From Burkholderiaceae bacterium (lineage in GTDB: Bacteria; Pseudomonadota; Gammaproteobacteria; Burkholderiales; Burkholderiaceae_C): a stretch of 64,000 bases of DNA. Positions 46,194 to 56,538 of the stretch are shown piece by piece (position 1 is the stretch's first letter; every line of letters starts with the position of its first letter). The stretch lies in the NCBI GenBank assembly GCA_026125795.1, contig JAHCKM010000001.1:1178001-1242000 (forward strand), written 5' to 3'. The translations under genes were made by a program, and so were the position numbers. The notes beneath the pieces were generated by a model. It saw nothing but the letters and a program-made list of their open reading frames with translations, had not been told where the DNA came from and did not search any database.

Positions 46194-48017
46194 TCAGCTC
46201 GCGCGCATGGCCGAGCGATAGCCGCGGATCGCTTCTTCATCCAGCGTCTCCTTGAGCATCAGCTCTTCGGCGCCGCGCTCCAGCAGCGCGCGGTGCTGCT
46301 GCAGCACCGCGCGCGCGCGCTCCAGGCCGGCGCTGACGAGGCTGCGAATGGCCCCATCGACGCGCTGCTGCATGTCCTCGGACACCACGCCGCGCGGCGA
46401 GGCCATGGCCGGTGCGATGTCGAGCATCGGCGACACGGGGGGCTCGATCGTCACCGGACCCACCGAGGCGTCCATGCCGTGGCGCATCACCATGTCGCGC
46501 GCCAGGTCGGTGGCCTTGGCCAGATCGTCTGCCGCGCCGGTGGACGCTTCGTCGAACACCAGGCACTCGGCGGCGCGGCCGGCCATCAGCACCGCGATGC
46601 GTCGCTCGAGCTCGTTGCGCGTGGCCAGGTAGCGGTCTTCGCTCGGGCGCTGGATGGTGTAGCCGAGAGCCGCGATGCCGTGCGGGATGATCGACACCTT
46701 GTGCACCGTGTCGCCATCGTCCTGCGACAACGCCACCAGTGCGTGGCCCATTTCGTGGAACGCGACCCGGCGCTTCTCCTTTGGCCCGAGCAGCCGGCTG
46801 CGCCGCTCCAGTCCGGCGACGATGCGCTCGATCGCGGCGTTGAAGTCCTGCATCGCGACCTTGGCCGCGCCGCGCCGCGTGGCCGCCAGCGCGGCCTCGT
46901 TGACCAGATTGGCCAGGTCGGCGCCGCTGAAGCCGGGCGTCAGCGCCGCCACGTCGTCGAGCGAGACGGCGGGGTCGATGGTGATCTTGCGAACGTGGAC
47001 TCTCAGGATGTCCAATCGCCCCTTGCGGTCGGGACGGTCGACCAGGATCTGCCGGTCGAACCGCCCGGCGCGCAGCAGGGCGGGGTCCAGGATCTCGGGG
47101 CGGTTGGTCGCGGCCAGGATGATCAGACCCACCGACGTGTCGAAGCCGTCCATCTCCGCCAGCAACTGGTTGAGCGTCTGCTCCTTCTCGTCATGCCCGC
47201 CCAGCGCACCGTAGGCGCCGCGCGCCCGTCCCAGCGCATCGAGCTCGTCGATGAAGATGATCGCCGGCGCGCGCGTGCGCGCCTGCTCGAACAGGTCGCG
47301 CACGCGGGCGGCGCCCACACCGACGAACATCTCCACGAACTCGCTGCCCGAGATCGACAGGAACGGCACGTCCGCCTCGCCGGCCACCGCCTTGGCCAGC
47401 AGCGTCTTGCCGGTGCCCGGCGGCCCCACCAGCAGCACGCCGCGCGGGATGTGCGCGCCCAGCCGGCCGTACTCCTTGGGGTGCTTCAGAAAGTCGACCA
47501 CCTCGGCGAGCTCGGCGCGTGCCTCGTCGACGCCGGCCACGTCGGCGAAGCTGACGCCGGTGTCGGTCTGCACGTAGACCTTGGCGTTGCTCTTGCCGAT
47601 CGACATGAAGCCGCCCATGCCCTGGCGGTCGGCGAAGCGCCGGATCACGAAGTACCACAGCCCGACGAACACCAGCGCCGGAATCACCCACGACATCAGG
47701 TCGCGCAGCAGCGTGCTCTCCACCAAGCGCGTGTAGCGCACGCCGAACTTCTCCAGGCGCGCCGCCAGCTCGGGCTCGACGCGCGTGGCCACCAGCGTGG
47801 TCGTGCGGCCGTCGGGCGTCTTCAGGTGTCCGGCGATGGTGCGCTCGGAGATGCTGACCTCGTCGATCTTGCCGTCGGCCAGCGCCTTCTCGAACTCGCT
47901 GTAGGGCACCGCCTCGACACGCGTGGCGTTCTGCCACAGCGCCTGCGCCCACAGCAGCACGACGAAGGCGAGCACCCAGTAGCCGAAGTTCCAGGCGTGT
48001 TTCTTATCGATCACCAT
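46194..48017 (-). CDS. ftsH: FtsH-family ATP-dependent zinc metalloprotease
   Basis: The 607-residue protein has two N-terminal helices (about 12-30 and 105-125). The AAA domain has Walker A GPPGTGKT near 200 and the second region of homology near 310. The protease domain has HEMGH near 420 and the third zinc ligand Asp in the [11 protein letters not shown] segment near 495. It degrades membrane and regulatory proteins. It differs from housekeeping FtsH by a short C-terminus and by its place beside stress genes, so it is probably a second paralog. ATG 48017 is used. An FNR-type site lies 34 bases upstream. Confidence 0.9.
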   Translation of the reverse strand: MVIDKKHAWNFGYWVLAFVVLLWAQALWQNATRVEAVPYSEFEKALADGKIDEVSISERTIAGHLKTPDGRTTTLVATRVEPELAARLEKFGVRYTRLVESTLLRDLMSWVIPALVFVGLWYFVIRRFADRQGMGGFMSIGKSNAKVYVQTDTGVSFADVAGVDEARAELAEVVDFLKHPKEYGRLGAHIPRGVLLVGPPGTGKTLLAKAVAGEADVPFLSISGSEFVEMFVGVGAARVRDLFEQARTRAPAIIFIDELDALGRARGAYGALGGHDEKEQTLNQLLAEMDGFDTSVGLIILAATNRPEILDPALLRAGRFDRQILVDRPDRKGRLDILRVHVRKITIDPAVSLDDVAALTPGFSGADLANLVNEAALAATRRGAAKVAMQDFNAAIERIVAGLERRSRLLGPKEKRRVAFHEMGHALVALSQDDGDTVHKVSIIPHGIAALGYTIQRPSEDRYLATRNELERRIAVLMAGRAAECLVFDEASTGAADDLAKATDLARDMVMRHGMDASVGPVTIEPPVSPMLDIAPAMASPRGVVSEDMQQRVDGAIRSLVSAGLERARAVLQQHRALLERGAEELMLKETLDEEAIRGYRSAMRAS

Positions 48018-48050
48018 GGTCCGATGCTGCACGCGCGCATGGGGCCACGG

Positions 48051-48064
48051 TTGACAACGATCAA
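48051..48064 (-). promoter_or_regulatory. FNR/DNR-type operator before ftsH
   Basis: TTGACAACGATCAA is an exact TTGA-N6-TCAA palindrome in the spacer between ftsH (minus strand, start 34 bases away) and the PaaK-like ligase (plus strand, about 105 bases away). The match is as good as that of nirS. Confidence 0.7.
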
Positions 48065-48169
48065 GGCAAGCCGACGCCGTCAGGCGCCGCGCCGCCGCGC
48101 GGCTCGCCGCCTTGCACGCACGGCAGGGGTTGCGGCGCGTCAAGGCCGCGGCGAGGCTGCCGCGCGAGA

Positions 48170-49639
48170 GTGTTCCACGTGAGGGCAGCCCCGTCTCCAT
48201 CCCACGTGCAGCGGCCGGGGCCGCTCGCCGTCGACCCGTGGCTGTGGTCCAGGACTTTTGCCGACACTTGGCTGGCGGGGCTCGACCCGGCCGGTGCCGG
48301 CGCGCGGCAACGCGAGCGGCGCCTGGCCAGCCTGTTGACGGCGGCCGCCGGCTCGCCGCTGTACCGCCAGCGCTTGCGCGCGGCCCGCGGGTCGACGCCG
48401 CCGCAGCTGCAGGCGCTCGAGCCGGTGGGCAAGGACGAGCTGATGCATCGCTTCGATGAATGGTCCACCGATCGTCGCGTCACGCGCGCCGCCGTCGAGC
48501 AGTTCCTGTACGGTTCGAGTCGACTGGCCGATGCCTTCCTCGGCCAGTACCTGGTGTGGACCAGCTCGGGAACCAGCGGCGCGCCGGGCATCTTCGTGCA
48601 GGACGCCGCCAGCATCGCGGCCTATGAGGCGCTCGATGCCTGGCGCCTGCGCGGATCGCCCGCGCAAGGCCCGCCGCTGGCCGCATGGAGTTTCGGGCAG
48701 CGGTTTGCGTTCGTGGGCGCCACCGGCGGCCACTTTGCCGGCGTGGTCAGCGTCGAACGGCTGCGGCGCTTGAACACCGATCCCTCGATCGCGCCGTTCG
48801 GGTGGCTGGCCCCCACGGTGCAGACGTTCTCGGTGCTGCGCCCGCTGGAGGAACTGGCGGCGCAGCTGCAGGTGTTTGCGCCGGCGGTGCTGATCACCTA
48901 CCCCAGCAGCGCCGCCGCGCTGGCACGGCTGCAGCTCGAGCAGCGGCTGAACCTGCGCCTGAAGGAAGTCTGGTGCGGCGGCGAGCAACTGTCGGACGCC
49001 CAGCGTGTGCTGGTGCGCCGCGCGTTCAACTGCCCGGTCCGCAACAACTACGGCGCCTCCGAGTTCTTCTCCATCGCCTGGGAGTGCGAGCACGGACGAT
49101 TGCACCTCAACGACGACTGGGTCATCCTCGAGCCGGTCGATGACGATCTGCGTCCGGTGCCCAGCGGCACGGCCGCGCGCGCGGTGCTGCTGACCAACCT
49201 GGCCAACCATGTGCAGCCGCTGCTGCGCTACCGGCTCGACGACTCGGTGCGTTTCACCGGCCAGCGTTGCCCCTGCGGCAGCGCATTTCCCGTCATCGAA
49301 GTGCAAGGCCGCAGCGCCCACACGCTGCTGCTGCACGGCGCCGGCGAGCGTCCGGTCACGGTGCTGCCGCTGGCGGTGGAAACGGCCATCGAAGAGGGCG
49401 GGCAGGTGACGCAGTTCCAGCTGCTGTGCACTGCCCCCGATGCGCTCGAGCTTCGCTTCGAGCCGCAAGTGGCCGATGCGAACGCGGCCTTCGCCCGCGC
49501 GCGCCGCGCGCTGCTCGACTACCTGCGCACCTTGGGGCTGGACTCCATCCGCGTCGTGCACGGTCGTGGCCGGCCGTTGCGCGAGCGCCGCAGCGGCAAG
49601 CTGTGCCGCGTGTGCCACGCACCCCACGGGCACCGTTGA
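48170..49639 (+). CDS. PaaK-like adenylate-forming protein
   Basis: The 489-residue protein is related to phenylacetate-CoA ligase/F390 synthetase. It has WTSSGTSGAPG near residue 130, NNYGASEFF near 292 and a RYRLDD motif near 345. The usual C-terminal hinge and lysine region is shortened and ends in a Cys-rich CRVCH tail. GTG 48170 is taken as start; GTG 48179 is equally possible. It is isolated from the aromatic operon and sits beside UspA and ftsH. Its substrate is unknown, and it may not make a CoA thioester at all. Confidence 0.7.
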   Translation: MFHVRAAPSPSHVQRPGPLAVDPWLWSRTFADTWLAGLDPAGAGARQRERRLASLLTAAAGSPLYRQRLRAARGSTPPQLQALEPVGKDELMHRFDEWSTDRRVTRAAVEQFLYGSSRLADAFLGQYLVWTSSGTSGAPGIFVQDAASIAAYEALDAWRLRGSPAQGPPLAAWSFGQRFAFVGATGGHFAGVVSVERLRRLNTDPSIAPFGWLAPTVQTFSVLRPLEELAAQLQVFAPAVLITYPSSAAALARLQLEQRLNLRLKEVWCGGEQLSDAQRVLVRRAFNCPVRNNYGASEFFSIAWECEHGRLHLNDDWVILEPVDDDLRPVPSGTAARAVLLTNLANHVQPLLRYRLDDSVRFTGQRCPCGSAFPVIEVQGRSAHTLLLHGAGERPVTVLPLAVETAIEEGGQVTQFQLLCTAPDALELRFEPQVADANAAFARARRALLDYLRTLGLDSIRVVHGRGRPLRERRSGKLCRVCHAPHGHR

Positions 49640-49764
49640 CGCCGGCCGCGGCCGCTGGCTCGGGCGAGCCGGTGCGATTGTTCTGCGCCATGTCAAAGGC
49701 GATGGCGATCGCTGCGGCATGGTAGCGGGCACCGAACCCCAACCCCAGTCACGGAGACTCCGCC

Positions 49765-50190
49765 ATGAAAGTCCTGATCCCGGTCGACGATTCCGACGTC
49801 GCGCGCCGCGCCGTCGAGCACGTGCAACGCGTTGCGCACGATCCGGCGAGCATCGAAGCGATCCTGCTGAACGTGCGCAGCGACCCCGAGTACCACGGCG
49901 AGCTGGCGCCGCTCGACTACAAGGCGATCGAGCGTGCGCAACGCGAGGCCCAGCAGAAACTGCTGGCGCGCGCTCTCGAGCACGCGCAACGGATCGGACT
50001 GACGCGGGTGTCGATCGACGCGGCACAGGGCTCGGCCGGCGACGAGATCGCGCGCGTGGCGCAGGAAAAGGGCGTCGACCAGATCGTCATGGGCACACAC
50101 GGGCGCGGCGCCGTCGGCCGCTTGTTCCTGGGCTCGGTGGCGCAGCGGGTGATCCACCTCGCGCCGATGCCGGTCACCGTGGTCAAGTGA
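49765..50190 (+). CDS. Universal stress protein, single Usp domain
   Basis: The 141-residue protein begins KVLIPVDDSDVARRA and ends with the ATP-binding signature GVDQIVMGTHGRGAVGRLFLGSVAQRV, the full Usp pattern with the G-x2-G-x9-GS motif. A GGAGACTCCGCC leader precedes ATG 49765. It is convergent with the patatin gene. The ATP-binding type usually acts as a stress-induced regulator. Confidence 0.9.
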   Translation: MKVLIPVDDSDVARRAVEHVQRVAHDPASIEAILLNVRSDPEYHGELAPLDYKAIERAQREAQQKLLARALEHAQRIGLTRVSIDAAQGSAGDEIARVAQEKGVDQIVMGTHGRGAVGRLFLGSVAQRVIHLAPMPVTVVK

Positions 50191-50219
50191 AGGTCTGGCC
50201 GGCCCGCCCGCGAGGCGCC

Positions 50220-51196
50220 TCACTCGCGGGTGCGCGGCTGCAGGAACACACGCAGCCGCGACGCCGAGGTGTCGGCCACGGTTCGTTCGGCCAGCTCGAT
50301 CAGCGTGCGGCCGGCTTCCTCGGTGGCCACGTCCACACCCAGGCCCGCTTCGCGCGGCCAGGCGGCGTCGAGCCGCAGGTAGCGCACGCCGAGGCGGTCT
50401 TCCATCATGGCCTGCACGTGCTGTTGCTGCACGGCGATCAGGGTCAGGATCAGGCGGCCGCCGGACAACCAGCCGACGGCGCCCGCATCGTCGTCGACAC
50501 CGCTGCTCGGCTGGTATCCCATGGTGGCCGTGCCCACCGACAGCATGCGCACCTGCTGCGGCTCGATGCCCATGAAGTGCTGCGCTTCGTGCAAGGCCAC
50601 CTGATCGGGCGCCACGGCGAACAAGCCGCCATCGGCGTACAAGGCCCCATTGATCAGCACCGACGGAAAGTACGCCGGCGCGGCGCAGCTGGCCAAGGTG
50701 GCATCGAGCAGCCGCACCTGCTCGTCGCCGCGCGAGCGGCGCGCGTGCGGCGACTTGAAGACCTTGGTGACGCAGCGTGTCACGTCGACCGCCGGCAGGA
50801 CCAGCGCATGCAGCGTGTCGGCCATCGTGCGCGTGCCCAGGTGCTCTTGCAGCGCGGCCCGCAACGCCTGGCCTGAATACTTGGGGCCCAGCACCGAGCG
50901 GCTCAGGTCGAGCAGGCGGCTCACCGGTCCTTCGGGCAGCGCGCGCGGCGAGAACACCGCGGCGCCGTGGCGCTGGAACAGCTCGACCACGTCGGCCATC
51001 GGCACCTCGCACGCCAGCGCGGCGGCGAGCACGGCGCCGACCGACGTGCCGGCAATCAGATCGAAACGCCGCCCCAGCGGCTCGCCGGCCTCGGCCTCGA
51101 GCTGCGCCAGCACGCCGGCCGCGTACAGCCCGAGAAAGCCGCCGCCCGACACCGCGAGGATGCGGAACTCGGGCTCATCGGGCCTGGCGGCCGCCA

Positions 51197-51197
<1 letters not shown>
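50220..51197 (-). CDS. Patatin-like phospholipase
   Basis: The 325-residue protein has the patatin catalytic set: oxyanion GGGFLGLYAAGVL near residue 18, nucleophile GTSVG near 48 and the Asp of DGGLFA near 212. There is no signal peptide, so it is probably cytoplasmic. It hydrolyses acyl esters. Its start overlaps the stop of the GroEL gene, and PhaC lies upstream, so a link with polyester granule surface or turnover is conceivable. A general lipase role is the alternative. Confidence 0.85.
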
Positions 51198-52831
<1,634 letters not shown>

Positions 52832-52896
52832 GGCAATTCCTTTGCATCGGTGAACGCGGTCGGTGTCGATCCTCCGCGCGCCGGCGGCCACGGGTA

Positions 52897-52910
52897 TTGC
52901 GGTATCTCAA
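52897..52910 (-). promoter_or_regulatory. Possible FNR/DNR site before groEL
   Basis: The minus-strand sequence TTGAGATACCGCAA has a full left half and one core mismatch in the right half. It lies 66 bases before the GroEL start, in the spacer to phaC. Confidence 0.35.
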
Positions 52911-52935
52911 ACGAGCTTGGCGCCGGCCGGCCGGC

Positions 52936-54768
52936 TCAACGTTCCAGCACGTAGCGCCCGGGTGCGGCGCCGAGAGGGCGGGTTCCCGGGCCGCCGATGC
53001 GCGGCGGCTTGCGCATGCCCGACGAGTGGCGCGCGAGCCATTCAAACCACGCGGTCCACCACGACCCGTCGGTGGCGGGTGTGCACTCGAGCCATTCGTC
53101 AGGCGTGAGGATGCGATCCCCGGCCCGCCAGCGCCGGACGCGGTGGCTGGTGGGGGTCTGGTCCGGCGGATTGACGATGCCCACGTTGTGGCCGCCGGCC
53201 GTCAGCACGAAGGTCTGCTCGGCATCGGTCAGGCCGTGCAGCTTGAACACCGAACGCCACGGCGCCACGTGATCCTGCACCGCGCCGACGTTGAAGATCG
53301 GCACCCGGATGTCGGCGAGGTTGATCGCTTGCCCGGCCAACCGCGCCTGGCCGTGGGCCAGCGCGTTGTCCAGGAACAGCGTGTGCAGGTACTGCGAATG
53401 CATCTTGTAGGGCAGGCGCGTGCCGTCGCTGTTCCAGGCCATCAGGTCGCTGACCGGCTGGCGCACGCCCATCAGGTAGTTCATCACCCGGTACGACCAG
53501 ATCAGGTCGCGCGAGCGCAGTTGCGCGAAGGCGCCCTTCATTCGCCGCTCATCCAGGAAGCCACGGCGCCACATCATGGCATCCAGCAGCTCGACCTGGC
53601 CGTCGTCGATGAACAGGCTCAGCTCGCCCGGATCGGTGAAGTCGGTCTGCGCGGCCAGCAGCGTGAGGCTCTTGAGCGAGCGCGGCCGCGTGCGCGACAA
53701 CGCCGCCGCGGCCATGGCCAGCAGCGTGCCGCCGAGGCAATAGCCGAGCGCGTGCACCGGCGCGCCGGGCATCACGCGGGCGATGGCATCGAGCGCCGCT
53801 TCGACGCCGAGGTGGAAGTAGTCGTCCAGGCTGGTGTCGCGGTCTTCGGCCACCGGGTTCTTCCACGACACCATGAACACCGTGAAGCCGCGATCCAGCA
53901 GCGCCTTGACCATCGAGTTGTGCGGCGACAGGTCGAGGATGTAGTACTTCATGATCCAGGCCGGCACCAGCAGCACCGGCTCGCGGTGCGTGCGCGGCGT
54001 GGTGGGTTCGTACTGGATGAGCTCGGCCAGGCGGTTGCGCAGGATCACCTTGCCCGGCGTGACCGCGATGTTCTTGCCAACCTTGAAGGCCGACGCGCCG
54101 GCCGGCGGCTGGTCGAGCGCCTCGCGCAGCGCATCGTCGCCGGCGTGCAGCGCACCGCGCATCAGGTTGGCGCCGCCTTCGATCAAGGTGCGCTTCAGCA
54201 CCACCGGGTTGGTGAGAATCGAGTTCGACGGCGCCACCATGTCGAGCCACTGGCGTGCACCGAAGCTCACCATCGCCTCGTGATGCGGCCTGACGCCGGG
54301 CACGCCGTTGGTGGCGCGCTGCCAGATGTGCTGCAGGCCGAGAAACGCCTGCGCATACGCCGCGAAGGGCCACGCCTGCCACTCCGGCGCGTCGAATCGC
54401 TTGTCCTGCGGCAGGGGTTCGAACGGGCAGGCCGTGCCGGTGCCCGCGGTGCACCCCCAGTGGGCCAGCCGCACCCACGTGCCGGCGGCCTCGTGCAGCA
54501 GATCCAGGCGTTTGGCAGGCGATGCCAGCAGGTGGATCCACCAGTCCACGGCTGCCGCTGACAGCGTGGCCGGCGCCAGGCCGCCGCTGATGTCGGCGAT
54601 GGACGCCAGCAGCCACCGGTCGAGGTCGCGGTAGCGCTGAAAGACCCCGTCGCCGGTGCCGGGCTGACCGAGCCATGCACTGTCGCCACGCTCACGCACA
54701 CCGCGGGCGAGCTGCTTCTCTGCCTTGGCGGATGGGAAAGCGGGTGACACGGGTGCAAGTTTCTTCAT
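52936..54768 (-). CDS. phaC: Poly(3-hydroxyalkanoate) synthase
   Basis: The 610-residue protein is of class I PhaC length. The catalytic Cys lies in the lipase-box-like GYCLGG near residue 345, the Asp in VQDHVAPW near 500 and the His in GGHNVGI near 530. The family segments PAWIMKYYILDLSPHNSM near 275 and FMVSWKNP near 305 are well kept. It polymerises hydroxyacyl-CoA to polyester on granules. phaA, phaB and phasin genes are absent nearby. It heads a minus-strand set with groEL and patatin. Confidence 0.92.
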   Translation of the reverse strand: MKKLAPVSPAFPSAKAEKQLARGVRERGDSAWLGQPGTGDGVFQRYRDLDRWLLASIADISGGLAPATLSAAAVDWWIHLLASPAKRLDLLHEAAGTWVRLAHWGCTAGTGTACPFEPLPQDKRFDAPEWQAWPFAAYAQAFLGLQHIWQRATNGVPGVRPHHEAMVSFGARQWLDMVAPSNSILTNPVVLKRTLIEGGANLMRGALHAGDDALREALDQPPAGASAFKVGKNIAVTPGKVILRNRLAELIQYEPTTPRTHREPVLLVPAWIMKYYILDLSPHNSMVKALLDRGFTVFMVSWKNPVAEDRDTSLDDYFHLGVEAALDAIARVMPGAPVHALGYCLGGTLLAMAAAALSRTRPRSLKSLTLLAAQTDFTDPGELSLFIDDGQVELLDAMMWRRGFLDERRMKGAFAQLRSRDLIWSYRVMNYLMGVRQPVSDLMAWNSDGTRLPYKMHSQYLHTLFLDNALAHGQARLAGQAINLADIRVPIFNVGAVQDHVAPWRSVFKLHGLTDAEQTFVLTAGGHNVGIVNPPDQTPTSHRVRRWRAGDRILTPDEWLECTPATDGSWWTAWFEWLARHSSGMRKPPRIGGPGTRPLGAAPGRYVLER

Positions 54769-54856
54769 GTTCGGACGTGGGTGCTGTTGCGCATCGATGC
54801 GGCGCGCGTCAGTTGCCGATTGCGCTTCGCGTCTGCGACGGTTGAAGACCGGTCGA

Positions 54857-55527
54857 CAGTGAGCGCGCAAAGCCGCGGCCGGGTGCGCGCCGGCGCTCGG
54901 CTGCAGCGGCCGGCCTGCGGCCGGCTCCCCCGCGCTGCTCGATCGCATGGCCCGCGTCGAAACTCCCTCCGCTCACTTCGTTCGCTGTGGTCGAACAGTC
55001 GACGCGAGTCAGATGTTGAAGCGCGCGCTGCGCGCGCGCGGCCATGCGCTCTGCGCTGCTCGGCGCCGCAGATGTCGCTGCCGGCGCACACCCGACCACG
55101 GCTTTGCCGATGCACCGAGGTGTTGCACGAAGCACACCACGAGCGGTGCTGCGCGGCGGGCGGTACCCGGGGTGGGCGACTTGTGGGGCGGCGACAACGA
55201 AGTTGCGGCGTAGGGTCATATGCGCGAAGCGCATGTGAGCCGGAGCCAAAAGCGGACCAGCACAAGGGGAAGTCCGGCGCGCTTTGAGCGCCGGACCGGC
55301 GAGAAGCCATGAAGCAGCGGCGCGTTCAGCGCCGCTTGCGAGCGGCATCGCAGCCGCCCTTGTGATGGGAGCACCGCAGCGAAGTCGGCGCGCAGCGCCG
55401 ACCGACCCAGTAGGAGCCCACCCCGGGTACCGCCCGCCGCGCCGCGCAGCACTCTCGCGTGCCGGGTACCGCCCGCCGCGCCGCGCAGCACTCTCGCGTA
55501 CCGGGCACCGCCCGCCGCGCCGCGCCA
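54857..55527. repeat. Composite intergenic repeat, copy C (inverted, with 3' tandem)
   Basis: The 981-base gap between phaC and the FNR-family gene is mainly an inverted copy of the repeats at 23824 and 27801. It begins with the reverse of the ccggccgcggctttgc end and continues through the cggcgcgcagcgccgaccga block near 55390. Like copy A, and unlike copy B, it keeps the middle block. No gene is supported anywhere in the gap. Confidence 0.75.
55425..55526. repeat. 39-base tandem repeat, about 2.6 units
   Basis: Units start at 55425, 55464 and 55503 with gggtaccgcccgccgcgccg (the third reads gggcaccg). They end in cagcactctcgcgt plus a variable last base. The third unit stops after 24 bases. 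The unit corresponds to the end of the composite repeat carrying the GGTACC palindrome, so it probably arose by local duplication of that end. Confidence 0.85.
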
Positions 55528-55749
55528 AATGCTCAAGAAACGACCGATCGAATTTCACGTCAGCTATTGGGCTCGATCCCCGGATAGCGTCCGTTGACGG
55601 ATCTCAAGCCAGGCAGCGCCAGCGACTGGTACAGGCGGTACACGCTCCGTTCACCCACTGTTACCCAACGGTGGGTGCTGTTCTCCACCCGTTTGCATTG
55701 GCGGATCAACCTGCGGTCCGAGTCGATGACTTTCTGTGGAGACCCCGTC

Positions 55750-56538
55750 ATGTTGAATCCCGCCGCGATCTCGAGCCACACCGCTCACCCGGTTCACGCC
55801 GCATGCATGCCGTTGCGCATGACCAGCAGCGACCCGTTCGAGCTGCTGAAGGCGCACGTGTCCGTCAACCGCCGCGTGGTGCGCGAGGGCGATCGGGTGC
55901 ACCAGGTGGGCCAGCCGCTCGAATGGCTGCATGTCATTCATTCGGGCAGCTTCAAGACGGTGAATCTGGCCCCGGACGGTCGCGAGCAGGTGGTGGGGCT
56001 GCACCTTAAGGGCGACTGGCTCGGCTTCGATGGCATCGCACGCGGTCAGCACACCTGCGACGCCGTGGCCATGGACATCGGCGAGGTGTGGTCGGTCTCC
56101 TACGCCGCGCTGCTGCAAGCCAGCACACGCGTGCCGGCGCTTGCGGCCCTGCTGCATGCCGCGATGAGCCGCGAGATGACCCGCGAGCGCAACGCGATGA
56201 TGACGCTGTGCACGCTGCCGGCGACCGCGCGCGTGGCGGAGTTCCTGCGCGTCTGGGTGGAGTCGATGAGCGAGCGCGGACTGCGCACCGACCTCATCAC
56301 GCTGCGCATGACCCGTGCCGAGATCGGCAAGTATCTGGGCCTGACGCTGGAGACGGTGAGCCGGGCGTTCTCGCAGCTGGCGCGCGCGAACGTGATTGAC
56401 TTTCCGGAGAAGGGGCGCCGGCACCTGAGCATCACCGATCCTGATGCGCTGTCGCGCTTCGTGCAGCGCAGCCAGACGGACAAGGAAGACCTGCCGCGCG
56501 CTGCGTGCGTCGCGAACGAACCCTGCATGGTGCACTGA
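55750..56538 (+). CDS. FNR-family transcriptional regulator
   Basis: The 262-residue CRP/FNR protein has a sensor domain (about 30-150), a long dimer helix and a C-terminal winged helix. The recognition segment LTLETVSRAFSQL has the Glu and Ser-Arg of FNR, predicting TTGA-N6-TCAA binding. Only one Cys remains in the usual N-terminal cluster region (AACMPL), with another in the sensor domain (QHTCDAV), so a standard [4Fe-4S] oxygen sensor is doubtful. ATG 55750 follows TGTGGAGA; ATG 55726 is the alternative. Its stop overlaps the ppsA start. Confidence 0.85.
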   Translation: MLNPAAISSHTAHPVHAACMPLRMTSSDPFELLKAHVSVNRRVVREGDRVHQVGQPLEWLHVIHSGSFKTVNLAPDGREQVVGLHLKGDWLGFDGIARGQHTCDAVAMDIGEVWSVSYAALLQASTRVPALAALLHAAMSREMTRERNAMMTLCTLPATARVAEFLRVWVESMSERGLRTDLITLRMTRAEIGKYLGLTLETVSRAFSQLARANVIDFPEKGRRHLSITDPDALSRFVQRSQTDKEDLPRAACVANEPCMVH

